Both the position numbers and the translations under genes were made by a program. A model generated the notes under the pieces. It worked only from the letters and a program-made list of their open reading frames with translations, had not been told where the DNA came from and ran no database searches. A DNA stretch of 64,000 nt from Malurus cyaneus samueli (lineage: Eukaryota; Chordata; Aves; Passeriformes; Maluridae), in NCBI GenBank assembly GCA_009741485.1, contig CM019236.1, positions 50,765,404 to 50,829,403 on the forward strand, in the 5' to 3' direction. Positions 1 through 12,786 of this stretch are shown here, one piece after another (within the stretch, counting starts at the first letter, position 1; each line of letters opens with the position of its first letter).

Positions 1-1123
1 CAATCACATGAGCGGCATTTCCAGAAATGACCAGTCTTTAAAGAAGATTTAAATTATCTTTTTCTGTAGATGTCGTCTTGGTTTGTTCATCCTCCTTCCC
101 TCCCTCTCTTTACATAATGTTCCTCTCCAAGTGAGGAAACTTTTCTTACTCAGAACAATTATGTTTTAATATGTACAGTAAACTTAATTACTCTTTAAAC
201 AATAATACCAATGGTAAACAGCCTTTTCTATTGTATCAATATTTTTACCTTATTTTAGTTTTATTTTTATAGCAGCCTTTTTTGACGTCCTTGTTTTAAA
301 ATTCTGTAATTTTGGACATTAAGCCCTTAAATAACTATGAAAGAAATTCCCTCTTTGCAGGAAATTAAGATTATGCAAATGATCACCAAAGGGTTCTTTT
401 AGCTTTCACCTGGCCTTAAGAGGAGTTTTTGATTTGACTTCTTTGAACTCTTAAGTACAGTGAAGAGTTGCTGTATGATTTTGGACTTTGTTGTTCAATT
501 CTATTACTATTTTTTAAAGCTTTGTCTTTGCTCTTAGAGGAAAACGAAGCAGGCATTAGCTCCAGCACTGAGGTATGTGTTAATTCTCGATTTTGCTGTA
601 GCAGTAGGCATTTCCTGGCATCTTCTTTCTTCGCTGTATTTTTCCTTCAGGTTCAGAGAGAAAATTAGTAGATGGATTCTTACAGTAGAACATTAGCCTC
701 TGTGTGAAATGTTCAAGTGTTGCTAACATAGCCCTGCTATGGCAAGGAATTGCTTAGAGTGGGACTCTGGATATAATCTCTGGATATAATCTCTGAATAT
801 ACTTTAATTTCTTGCTATGGTCCTTTCTGTGTCCTTGGTGTTGCTACAGATATGTTAGTCTGTTCTGCTGGTGAAGAGTTAAAAAAATTCTTTAAGAAAG
901 CCAAGGTGCTAACAGTGCCTGAACAGACTGGAGGATCTTGATTTCTTCTCACAATTCACTGAGTGCAAGTCCTTACTTTTCTGTAGTATTTCCCTTTTGC
1001 TTCCAACTGTTCTATGTGGTATTAAGTCAATATTTTTAACATGTGGATTTTTAAATCTGGCATTAATTTTAATTTCCCAGCAGACTTCTTTTTTTAGATT
1101 TTATTTTTAAATGTTAGATTTCT
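1..1123 (+). repeat. Inverted duplicate block, left copy (mate at 32402-33524)
   Basis: Position n of this block pairs with the complement of position 33525-n. Every stretch I compared matched (about 120-180, 468-668, 720-830, 870-1123 and the start), including an internal tandem copy of the 13-mer tggatataatctc, and the offset never changes over 1123 bases, so there are no indels. The block ends at the gap at 1124. Bases 1-35 are the tail of the dispersed repeat seen at 2762-3536; the rest is non-repeat sequence that, in the other copy, lies inside a SUSD1 intron. The 66-residue open frame at 468-668 is present in both copies and shows no protein features. Such identity means a very recent duplication, an inversion allele or an assembly duplicate. 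Confidence 0.9.
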
Positions 1124-1148
1124 NNNNNNNNNNNNNNNNNNNNNNNNN
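1124..1148. other. Assembly gap (25 N)
   Basis: Twenty-five Ns directly follow the inverted duplicate block, so the join between 1-1123 and 1149 onward is a scaffolding decision and not read-through sequence. Confidence 0.99.
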
Positions 1149-1830
1149 GGAAGAGACTCCTCTGAAAATGATGTCTTCCTTCCAGAACTAATTTTAAGGA
1201 ATAGGGTAACTTAACTCTAGGTAACTCTAGCAAACAGCTTGCAAAGAAATATTTTTTAAGACTGAAAGTTTCAGTCTGTTTTCAAATAGTCGTGGAGTGT
1301 GATCTACTAAGTAAGAACTACTGGTTCCCTCAGGTATTTTTGGAAGTGACCGCAGAGATTTAATCTGGACTTCAGCATGAAACTGGAAATGCTTTGAGTT
1401 TCAAGAGGATGTTGCCTTGGTTACTGCAGCATTATTTTATGCACAGATCATTAAAGACACCATTTTACATTTATTTTGCAATAGGTAGCTATTCTGCTAT
1501 TTTCAGTATGAGTAAAATTTTGGATTCACACTATTGGTGTGCATTCCTATAGCTTATTGCTTACTAGAGGTTTCTTCCATGAACCTTTGTGCTTCTTTTT
1601 TCCTGTGAAGTTCTTCTTCAGTATCACCTTTTCCCTCGGTGCTTTCAAAATACCACAGGAATTAACTGTAAAGTATTGCTCATCTCCTCTCTGTAGACAC
1701 ATCCCTTTCTTTCAGGAATTGAGATAGAAGGAATACAGCCAGGGATTTATTTTTGCCTGACATAATGGGACTGATGAGGAGGTCAAGAAAGCAAGATGGT
1801 TGGGTTTCTGGGTTTTTTTTTTTGTTTTTT

Positions 1831-2104
1831 TTAATATGGTATTTTTCTTCTGAGTTGAAACATGACTGAACATCTAATGAACTCTCGTTTGTTGATCTCC
1901 TGTGATCCAGCTAGCTGCCTCTGCAGCAAAGAATATAAATCCTTGTAGAGGGCTGGCTGGAACTCCTGCATGGTGGTCTCTGACCAATGATCCTTCCACC
2001 ACCTCCACAACATCCAGCATCCAGGCATACAGTCGGTCAGAACTATCGCATTTCACTCTCTTTGTACTCTTTGAGACCTGTGCAGGTCTGAACCTGAAAA
2101 GCAA
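1831..2104 (-). pseudogene. Possible degraded coding remnant, unrecognised
   Basis: On the minus strand two overlapping open frames run over the same bases: one of 76 residues, and one whose later part reads like protein (MQEFQPALYKDLYSLLQ...), as if a one-base frameshift separated them. A run of A with a few other bases follows the second stop on this strand (plus-strand T-rich run near 1812-1832), which would suit a retrocopy. I do not recognise the protein, and chance open frames of this size are common, so this is only a candidate. Confidence 0.15.
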
Positions 2105-2761
2105 TTATCAGGGAAGCTCACAGGATCTGGTCCAACCTCGCCTACCAGAGACAAAAGAAGGATGGCGTTTCTCTGTTGATTTCAAATAGGATTAAAAAAT
2201 CTAAACCGCTCTTCTGTCACTGTAAAACAGATAATTGTTTTTCTTGTTCTCTTTCATTTAACATTTCCATCATCCAGAGTAAAAAGTCTTGATGCAGATG
2301 GAGCCTATCTGCTTCATCCTATTCACACTGAATACCTTCTGGACAGTCACCACTCACAGCAGTGTACTCCTGACTGTGGTCCTGTGCTCTGACATAAATG
2401 AGGACTGGATCATGGTCATCAGCTAAGCATAACACAGTGTTTGTTATAAGCTGGAATTGTTCAATTCTCCATGTTACATTATTTCCAAATTTATTATTAA
2501 CCTTTTAAAGCACTCATGAATTGCTACTCAGAGGTGTTTTAGACATTTTAAAATGCACTATGTTCAAATCTTACAATTTTCTGTTTTTCTTTTCAGCATC
2601 TTTTTTCCAAACCAATGCAAAATACAACTAAAACACCTGTAAGACTCCCATGCTGACCATCTTCGTAATCCTTACATCTATTAGGAATCAACAGATGTTG
2701 ACAAAACCTTTGGACTGCAATAATTTTTTCTGCGTTACTCGGCCTTCCTATGACATAATCT

Positions 2762-3536
2762 CCTGACACAAAAGCACCCAGCTCCAATCTTGCTGCCAGG
2801 CACTGAATGCCTGCCCCTGGGACAGCGAACAGCAGAGTGAGCACTCAACTGTTCATATCTCACATTTCTGCAATTAGACTTTTTTCCTAGAGATCACAAG
2901 GTGCTGCAGAGAGCCAGAGCTCGTGCCAAAGCACAGAAATGTTCAGTAGGGATGAGCAGCAGACGGATCCCCGGCTCACCACACACAGTGGCAGTGGCGT
3001 CACACCGGCCATGACGCAGCCTGGAAAGGATCTGCACAGAGCAGCAAGTGTAGACAATTCATTTTAAAGGTGGCATTTCTGGCCCCAGGTGCTGTGCAGC
3101 TGCAATCAGGGCATCTTCAGGCCCTGCTCTGACAGAAACGCTGGTGGGGCACAGGCAGCTCCTGCCTATGGCTGTGCACTGCTGTCCTTGGGGACGTGGC
3201 AGGTCACTTGTCACGGCGGGAAGAGTGCAGCCGAGGTCCCTAAAGCATATCCTCCTCTTTCATCTTTCCTTCCTTGGCCAGGAGCGTTCCAGTTCAGACA
3301 CCCTGGCCCTGGCAGCGTTTTCCTGTGAGAAAGGCATATTGTGTGGCAGAGCTGGGGCTGTCCCGGCACTGCAGCCGCGACCCCCACAGCGGCACTGGGA
3401 CTCCGTGCGTTCGCGCGCCCGCTGGGGCAAACCTTTGTGGGATGAACAGGATGGGTGACAGTCAGACACAGAGCAGGAACAAAGGCTGCAGTCAGCACAG
3501 GCAATCACATGAGCGGCATTTCCAGAAATGACCAGT
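2762..3536 (+). repeat. Unclassified dispersed repeat, copy A (775 bp)
   Basis: Matches the reverse complement of 33490-34290 at roughly nine bases in ten with several small indels. Similarity starts at cctgacacaaaagcaccc and stops after ccagaaatgaccagt; both flanks differ between the copies, so these are element boundaries. The interior is GC-rich with many CpGs (near 3375-3425). The last 35 bases also occur at window positions 1-35. No long open frame, no clear TG...CA LTR ends and no CR1-type tail were seen, so I leave the class open; an LTR or a non-autonomous element is possible. Short open frames here shift between the copies and are not genes. Confidence 0.75.
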
Positions 3537-3870
3537 TCTTTTGCCAGATACTACTGAATGTAGGTTGAGTTCTGAAAAACAAAACATAAAACCCAAACAA
3601 CCAACCCATACTGCATTTCATTTTCAGCTTACCACATAAGACTTAACAGCCTCTATGTGATGGTGGATGAACCGATGAAGATACAATAAATGTATCTTCA
3701 ACCTTGAGGCTGTATAAAGATTGGCAGCAGTTTGAAGAAGGCCATGCCTACTCATCTCCTGATATCTTTAGCTGAAACAGGATTAAATTGTCTGTCCTGT
3801 CATGCTGTGGATTTGTTTGATACGCTCACCCAGTGATATTTCCTGAACCAAATTAGGACAGATGTATCAC

Positions 3871-3872
3871 AA

Positions 3873-3916
<44 letters not shown>

Positions 3917-3939
3917 AGAGAGAGAGAATGAGAGAGATG
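3871..3939. repeat. Poly(A) followed by (GA)n
   Basis: A nearly pure A tract of about 40 bases is followed by a GA dinucleotide run and an imperfect GA tail. It could mark the 3' end of an old retroposed copy, but nothing recognisable precedes it. Confidence 0.9.
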
Positions 3940-4964
3940 AAGGCATAATAAACATCTGAATCTGATACATTGAGATTTTTAAGCTTATGAAATATTTGAT
4001 GTTGTTGGGATAAAAGTAATGTCATTCTAAGGCAGCATGGGAATTCTGCTCAATACAGCTTCAAAACCGCTCGGAATGAATGTGCACATTTGTTGGAAAA
4101 CTGCTGCTGCCAGACTAAACCACGAAGTTGTGCCTGGTCAGAGGGAGCAGATGCAGGGGGAAGGAAGAGCACGTATGAGGTGTGAGGGCTGTGTGGAAGA
4201 ACTGACCCTCTTATCGCAGAGCTGCTTTGCAGCAAAGCTCCTGAGGGTGATCTGGCCTTCACTAGCTTTCCCAGGTATTCTTACCATGTGAAGAACATAC
4301 AAGGCTTTCCTACAAGCCTGCTGGAATGCAGTTTTTGGACCTCAGCTTTCACTGGGACAATGCCTCTGAAGGGAAAAAATAAAATTTCTGCCCATGTGGC
4401 CTGGGCAAGGCTCTATCTTAGAAGAATTGTTTCAGAAGTATTAACATATGCACAAGGTAACTTGTGGCTACAAATGGGATTTTCCTAAAAAATTTTGTCT
4501 TTTTGTATGCAGAAAATTCAATGATCTCTCTCTGCTTTTAAGTGACAGAACATGCTCATGTGTGAGATAAGCCTGCATATCCTAAACCAGAGGGTCTGCA
4601 GGGAGGTGTTGCAAACAGGAGAAACAGAGACAGAGAGGGTGTAGCTCTGACCCTGAGGAGGTGAAAGCTGAAGACCTGTGGAAAAGCTCTTTAGCGACTC
4701 CTCTGTGGGCACTGGACTCACAAATACCTCTTTCCACCATGTGCTTTAACAGCACCTGGCCAGCTCAGATCTTTCAAAGGTGTTTTATAAGCCTCCTCTA
4801 GCAAAAAAAAAAAAACATTATTAAGTGAATTTCCACATCATATAGCAATGTTGCAACGAAAAATACACTATAATCAAACACATGGCATTACCCATATAAA
4901 TTTTATTGTATGCAAAGCCAGAGAAGGACACAGATCTGTGATTGTATCCACCACTCAACCCTTC

Positions 4965-4987
4965 ATATATATATATATATTTATATA
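4965..4987. repeat. (TA)n microsatellite
   Basis: Short alternating TA run. Confidence 0.85.
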
Positions 4988-6949
4988 AGGGACACTGGAG
5001 GGTTAATAACCAATAAATAATTTTTTAAACTACTACTGAGCAAACATTTCTATGGTTTGGACATTATCCATCCTGTTGGAGTTATTTTTAGGGAACTACT
5101 CTTTTTATGGATGTGCTTCAGCTCACACACTTTGGACTGCTCTTTGTTTGAACCTTTCCTGCTGGAGAGTAAGGAACAAGTCATGCAATGCCAGAACTTC
5201 CTAGGCCTTCAGTTTTCTGTGGGATGAAGTAGCTGTACCAGTTACTCTGTTCTGTAAAACTTAGTCTTGTTTCTAAAACAATATTTAGCAATTCATCAAG
5301 AGAAGCAAAGAAGGCAAAGGGGGCCAGAGGAAAACAGAGAAAAGCTATGCCATAATGAACTGGAGTGGAAAGAGCTCATGTTTCTTGGCAAGTGTTAGAC
5401 CAAACAAGAAGCAGGCTTTGGATTTTGATGGGGCATCTGCAGCAGCTCTCTGGCAAGACACAGGAAAAAGAACCTTAAGGTGCAGTACAAAACATGAAGC
5501 ATCTCCAACCAACTTAAGAAATGTGCATCAGAGAACATCAAATCTCCTCATTTGGCAATGACCTGGAGGTATAATGGAACCTGGGGCTCTGCCAGCTACC
5601 AGTGAACCTCAGCAGTGGTGCAGGTATGCGTCCAACCCTCCAAATGGACTTTTATCAGCAGAACTATGTTCTCAAGGGTGTGGTGATGTGGTGTGCTGGT
5701 AAAAACACTGATGGAGCAGCTAGAAAGCCAAACTGCCCTTTTTTTTACTACAGTTTAAATGACTGTAGGCTTGAAAGTGATTCAATGCTGTTAAAAGCAA
5801 CAGGAAAACCTTTTATCAGAGTCAAGCAAGTGCAGCATCAATACATTTAAAATATATGTACTCACATACGCAACACTGACTCTCGCAGTGCCTGTGGCCA
5901 TAAAGGATTACTCATCCACTAGCAGAAATACCCACTAAACAAACACTCCCCAAGCACCTCCCTGCACTTAACACTTTGATGCTGGTAAAATCTGCACCCT
6001 TGGTGGCTTGGTACAACTTTACACCAGCTCCAGCTCCTAGGAAGTACTGCTGGAATATCACTTAGTCCAGCAACACCTCTCCAAATTTTGTCGTGTTCAT
6101 CTTCCCTGGTGGTCTGGTAGGGAAATTCTGCAGCAGAAACCCATCAATGCCACTGCAGCATTTCTCACCAGAGCCTCCATATCTCATCCACAGCTGACAG
6201 TAAACAAGGGCAGCTAATGCCCCTGACTCTCCTGTTGATACAGAACGGCTCCAGACACCTCTGTCCCTAAGAAACCTAATTTGTAAATGTGTGGGTACCC
6301 AGATGTTTATGGGTGTTCACCTACCCCCAGAAGAACTGCTAGCACCTAAATACTTTAGAGAATATCTCATGTATTAAAATCCAAATGGAAAAGCTCAGGC
6401 AGAGGACCTGACTTTGAATTGGAAGCTAAAGCTCAGAAGCAGCACCATGAGATTCTGAAGCAATACTTTCCTCTCTCTCCAGCTATTCCCTTATGTGGGG
6501 AAACTGGGAAAAACGGTATTTTTAAACCGCTGTGCCTTCATAGTTTGTATCTGACAAAATGCCTATTTATGTATGTTTCAGCAACCCTTTTGTAAAATTG
6601 TGTCTCTCAATAGGAAAAGGAGTGGTTTGATTACAAAATTATCATTGTTCTTGTCAAAAAATTTGAAAGCCAGCACAAGACCTTGGATACATAACTACCA
6701 ACCATTATTTATCATCAGAGAAAAATAATATGAGGCTGTGAAACGCAGCTGTATCAGATTTTAATAATCCAAATTTCACAATTCTCAAAGTCACAGTCTC
6801 ACAGAGACCCTGAGTGTGGGGAGCAAGGCTGTTACAAGTCAGCAGTGCCAAATCAGGAGCTGTTTTTTCAGTTCACAGACATCTCCCATAAAAAACAAGT
6901 AAAGAGAAGACACTTTATTTCAACTTACAAGGTTTTAAAGCTGTTTACC

Positions 6950-6968
6950 AAAAAAAAAAAAAAAAAAA
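6950..6968. repeat. Poly(A) tract
   Basis: Nineteen consecutive A. Confidence 0.95.
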
Positions 6969-7176
6969 GTGAGTGGTGAATGCAGAGAGCAGGCTATAGT
7001 GCCAGACAAAAAAAGGGAATGAGGAGTGGTGGAGAGCACAGTAGGGCAGCAGTCCTGTGAGTATCAGAGGCGCAGCTCAAGCTCACATGGTGACCCTGTC
7101 CATACCGTCAGATCACTGGAGGTAAGTGCTGGCTTTGTGCTTGGGTATCAAAATGGCGCAAACACACTGCTGGGTA

Positions 7177-7252
7177 AAAAAAAAACAACAAAAAATTTAA
7201 AAAAAAAAAAAAAACCTAAAAAAAAAAATAAAAAAAAAAACAAAAAACCCAT
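7177..7252. repeat. A-rich low-complexity tract
   Basis: A runs interrupted by single C or T. It generates a spurious lysine-rich open frame on the plus strand and a phenylalanine-rich one on the minus strand. Confidence 0.9.
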
Positions 7253-10200
7253 AAGAAAGACCAAAAGCAGCAGAAAACCTTTCTTGACAGGATGGCAGGG
7301 AGCTTAGCATTATTAACGTTGGAATAGAGTTGGCTGGGTGGATGGGGATGTGCTTTCTAGTTACTGTCAAAGTGCCCAAGATTACCGGCTGCAGGGCTTT
7401 CTGCAATGGGAGAGATTCAAACTGAAGCTCCTTCTCTCAATCACAAAGAAAAAATCTGCCCTTTGACAGATGCCTGAACAACCAGGTTAGAAATGTGTCT
7501 TACCGGTGCCTTCTTCCCCCTGAGCTTTACCACATTTAAGCTGGCGGGAAAATTCTGTATTTCTGGAAGGGAAGAAACCTCCCAATGTTCACAGGGAAAA
7601 TTATGAACTCAGCTTTAATGTAGGCTGCTTCAGCTGTCACCACTCCTCCCATTACACCATCTTTTCTCTGTAGGTGAACATTTCTCTAGAGAAATACAGT
7701 TTCTCCTCACCAGCCCACCCAGAGTTCTCCTCACCAGACTATGATGTTGCAATCACTACACCCGTGCTGCTGACTTGCAAATGACCTGTCTGGCTGGGCC
7801 CTTAAACTGACAGCTAAACACAGCTGGCTGTGAGGAACTGCAACAAAGAGAACAAGGGATAAAAACAGAAAAAAAAGCAGAAGTGGTCCATTCATTTCTT
7901 CCCAAATTCAATCCGTTTCTTTTCCTTTATCTCTTCTACAAGTCATTGCCCACCTTAATCATGCTCTTGTGATACAGCTTCTTATCAGTGGCCTCTGGGC
8001 AAAGTTTACTTCAGTAATAATTGTTCTTCCCTTTCAAAAACGTCCGTATTTTTCACAAGTCACTTCACTGTGGACCAAAAATATGGCTGTCAGCCGCAGC
8101 TTAGCACTGTTTTTCAGTTGTCAAGGAAGTGTTTCTCACAAAGCAGGAGAAAGAAAAAGTTCTAATTTCACTAAACTTGGTTATTTTTTATTTTCCTTTC
8201 TGCTCCTCAGGCCCAAAGGAGCTTCAGACATCTGTCATGCCATTGCCATAGTATTCAGATCACAGCTGCATGTCCTAGACCCTGCTGCTCGATGCTTCTA
8301 ACATTTCTGGTCTCTTCACCTGCATCCTGGAATTATACGTGCAGGTAACATCACTACAAGCAGACAATCACTGAAATCCCACTGGAAGTGCTGCCCTGCT
8401 CTGCCTCCCACAACCATTTCAGAGCTTTGGAATACTGTGGGTTTAGCAACAGAAACGGCAAAGCTCACTCCAAGGCTGAGGGGAAACATGCAGGTGTCAC
8501 TGCCTGGTGCAGTGACAGCCCATGGACAGGGCGCAGGCACAGTGCTCTACTCACAGTTTACTCATGTGAGTAGCTAACAGATCTCACAGAGACCTGTGAT
8601 ATCCTCCTCTTGCTGAGAACCAGTGTCAGGCATGCAGCTACAGAGTAGACAATATTTTAGTATTTTTTCATGGATATGACACCTTTCAGTGTAACATTCA
8701 CACTAATAATTTTCACCAAACAGTTAAAAAAAAAAATACTGCGTGAATTCCCACAGAATTTCCCTACTCTCAAAATGCATCACTCTAGTCACAAGCATAA
8801 GGGTGGCTAAAAATCCATGGGAAATACCCATACCTTTAACAACCACTTCCTGTAACGTTCTCATTCACCAATGTAACGTAAAATCAAACTGCAATATGAA
8901 AACCAGGCCTTGATCACAGGCAGGTGTATGAGGCAGAACTCGCTTTTAAACCATAAAAAATTGTTGCCAGAAAAGAAAGGAACAACATTGTCTAATTCAG
9001 CACTCTAAATACAGATTTGACTATACATGATAATGCTATGTATAACATAACAGCTCTAGTTTCGTGTTTTTACCAATTCTGTGGCAGTCAGGACAACACC
9101 TAGTATCTCTGTTCCTCATGCTTTCTTGCAGCAAAGTGTTTTGGGCTCTCTGGAGAGACTTTGTATAAAGAACACCTAAGGATTGACAGGCACAAGAATA
9201 AGATGATCATCTATATTCACAACCAGACACAAGGTTTTTCATCCCAGTGAGGGGCATTTGAAGAAAAATAACCTCAACAAAGCAGCAAAGGAAACATTGT
9301 AAGAATTATGTTGTACAAAGGGAAGAAGGAGCATTGGGTACTGACATGGTTTTCCCCAAGTACAAAGGAGGAGCAGCAGTTCAAAAATAAACAAAGACGT
9401 AAATGCAGGCATGTCTAAATGTTATGGAAAATGCAGTTTGTCCATAACATTGGTATTTTTTTTTTCTGAAAAGCAAAATCAGGCTTAATAATGTTTGCTT
9501 TTTTTAAACAGGGTTCCAAATTTATTTTTAAAAACCACTGACAAGATCTGGTGTTTATCAATGTTTTTTCAAAAGGATGGATCTATAAATAATGCAAAGG
9601 GGTACTAGTGCACAGAGGCAAATGTGCAGACCCTGACTACAAACATGTATTCAAGTGCCATACCCAAAACATTAGGGCTGTCTTTTCCATCCCTAAAGGC
9701 ACATGCCCCAAACTTACCTGACAAGAAAAACTTAACAGCATTGCCTCTGTGCAAACCCTAATGTACTTCTGCAGCATCTTGGGATCTTACGCTTTTCTTT
9801 CTTAATCAGATTTTATGGTTTTCATTTTGTCTTTGTTTTTCCCAGGCAAAGTGTGTGTTTCCAAAGAGAAATCTTAAAGAAGTTAAGGACACTGTCTCTC
9901 CCTGAGCCTGACACAGCATTTTTAGAAACTGCAGCTTCAAAATAAAAGCAGACCTTCAACCTTCTCTCAGGAAAATGCTCCATCTTGACATCAATACTTT
10001 CTTTTAAAAGAACTCAACAATTACACAGAAGGATGCCTCTAATGGATCTCAGGCCACTTCCTCATTATCTAGTGCGATCTTTAATTGTAACTGTGGTAAT
10101 GCTTCCCTACTGACACATAAAAATTGCTGTCTGCAGTGCAGCCTTTGACAGCCTGAAGTTGCAGAGGTTCTGTCACTTGCTTTCATTTGCTGATCCCCTG

Positions 10201-12479
10201 ATTGAAAATCTATTGGCAAAGATCATCACACAAGCAAGTACCTGATAACCCTTCCTGTCAGACACACTTGAAAGATTAACAACCTTGAGTTCTGGTCTCC
10301 AGCCACAGACAGACTGTTAAGAGTTCCATGGAGAAATGCAAAGGCCAGACAAGCAGTGGATTCTGTGATTCTGAAAAATATGTTTTTGAATGTGATGGCA
10401 AGAGTCTTAAGAGCCTGTAGGAAATCATGACAAAAGGCAGATTCAATGACTGACAGCAGAAGAGTTCCTTCTCAAAATTCCAATACTAAAGAGCCAGTCA
10501 CATTTGGGATGGTTTTCTGAGCAGTTTGGGGCAGTTTGACTCTTAGATCAATAATTTATTGTGAAAAATCAGCAAAGTTTTGTTGGTGTCAGATTGCAAG
10601 GTAGGGATAAAGTTGCATTAAGAGTCACTTCTTTATCTCTCTCTGATTTTCCTGCCACTGAAAAGAAAGTTCCAAATTTAAAGTATATCCTCAGGCTGGA
10701 AGACCTTTTAGAATATATTTCCTAGGGGTTTAATTGATTTTATATTTCCCCAACAAGAAAACAGTCATGCGTCCCTGTGCTCCCTCCAAAGAAGGGAAAA
10801 AAATGCAATCATGTACTCCCACAGGATATTGATTCCATTGGGAAAAAGACAAAGGCAAATTAATGTGATGTATAATGCAGGAGAAAATTTACACAAGATA
10901 AAAAAGGTAAGAAAGTGAAAGTCAAACAACGGTATGTTTGCTCAGGGATGTCAAAGGTAGGAATGAGAATAATTCCTATTGGTTTTGAAAGCTGCTTTTA
11001 TACTTTGAAAAACACAAAGTGGTTATAGTGTTTTGCACTCGGGGATGGCAGGAAAGGAAACTGCTGCTTCTGCAGTTTCAAGACTTGTATTTGTTGCCTG
11101 TGATCTCCCTGCAGCCGGTAGCCAGATTTCTACAGCTGTGAGAAAGGCTAAGATTGAAGTGAAGTCTTCCCCTAAATAATTAAAAATCAGCACATTTTTG
11201 TTAAAGTCAGGCAACAGCAAATTTAGTGTATAAACGACAAGCTGAGAAAACAGTATCAATTCCTGGTAACACACACAAGAACCCTTAATCAGCAGCCTCT
11301 AATACAGAGTTACAGATACAGGTACCTTCATTCTCACAAGTTTCTTGAAAGAACATAAATGAGTAAGAGTATGAATGTAGTGTGAAAAGAACGGTTTGAG
11401 AGGACAACTTGGAAAGCCCCCTGTAAATGTCTGAGACTCAAAGGCTTTTATTATCTGAAAGAATCTAAACATTGCCTTGATTCACACTTAAAATCTTCTA
11501 TTCATCTTTGCACACCGGCATAAACCTGTTTCCTCTATTCATATGATCACCAAGGTATGGCTTGTAAACCTTCTCCATGCATTGCATGTTTCCTAGAGAT
11601 TGGTTGTGTTGTGTCCATGTTTCCCAGAAGACAGGAGTCCTGAGAAAACACATTCCTCAGGGAAGCCTGAATCTCCTTTTGCTTATATGTCATCATCATT
11701 CTGGGCCAGCAGCTATTGGAGAATACCTATTTATGGAAAGATTGCATCGTATTAATTTTCTTTTCAATATGAAGAGTTCAGAGAATGTCACTGTTGTTAT
11801 CAGTTGAGAAATACTCCTATGATTCTCTGTGGCAGCTGCCTCCAGCTCCACTGATTGTCTGATTCTCAACAGGTTTTAAGAATTAACAGACTGCAAATGA
11901 ATACTGAAAAAAACCTATTGCTCTATAATTCTTTAAATTGGTCTGCAGAGAGCAGTCTGCAGGGATGCTGAAAGTGTTTAGATAACAAGCAGATCTGTGA
12001 AGGCTGGGTTCAATCAAGCCTACAAATCAAGCCTTGGATTTGTATCTTGTTACTGACCTGAATTCCTAACAGAACTTGAGCAGCGCTGTTAAATGAACTC
12101 AGCTCTTAGAAGGCACAGGAGACTAATCACATACTAAGCAGTAAAAGATTTTCATCGCTGTTTGCATGCAAAAGACAGAGAGAATTGACTGTGCAATGGA
12201 TTCTGCTGTATTGCACGTTTCCTGAAGCTTGGGCACAGCATCGCTTACTGGTTGCTGTGGATTCTCTGGGGTCTGACAAGTAGAGAGGCTGGATTCTTGC
12301 CCTTCTCAATTGCCTGCTTCTACCAAAATCAAAGCATGACAATTTTATGATTGCTGTTGCTCTTGAATGTGCCTATAGACAAAGACATTATTATGGGGAG
12401 ACGGTTTGTAAGAGGATCATTTCTCTAGAAATCACAAAACTGTGAGACAGTTACATTAAGTAGCTGAAGCAGCATTTGG

Positions 12480-12786
12480 ACACACTGCTGCCAAGCTGAT
12501 GGATGAGGGCAGTGGGGGTCAGCAGAGGGGGAGATGGGACATAAAGAAGTGGAATGAAGCTGCATCAGGGGAAGCTTCAGTTGAACATCAGACAAAAGGC
12601 TCTTCAGTGAGAGGGTGGTGTGCCCTATAATAGGCCCCTAGAGAAGTGGTCACAGCACCAAGCCTGCCTGAGTTTGAGAAGCTCGTGGACATGCTCATAG
12701 GGTTTAGTTTTAGGTAGTCCTGTGAGAAGAAAGGAGTAATGGTCTCTATGAGTCCCTTCCAACTTCAAACTTGTTATGATTCTACA
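12480..12786 (+). mobile_element. CR1 LINE fragment, 3' end
   Basis: Shows the usual avian CR1 3' wording in order: ggtggtgtgccctataat, agaagtggtcacagcacc, gagtttgagaagc, then gtcccttccaacttcaa and a tail with ttatgattctac. Orientation is plus, truncated at the 5' end, clearly diverged. Confidence 0.85.

Larger units (their letters stand above)
3537..12475. other. 3' flank of SUSD1, no gene recognised
   Basis: About 9 kb of AT-rich sequence with no exon-like frame, no recognisable protein and no RNA gene that I can identify. The longest open frame (7969-8301) has no domain or homologous feel. It contains simple repeats listed separately: A/GA run at 3871-3939, TA run at 4965-4987, A runs at 6950-6968 and 7177-7252. 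Confidence 0.6.

Noticed and set aside
1..1123. Z/W gametolog pair as the explanation for the inverted duplicate
   Set aside because: Apparent full identity without indels over non-coding DNA is too high for long-separated gametologs; a recent duplicate, inversion allele or assembly artefact fits better.
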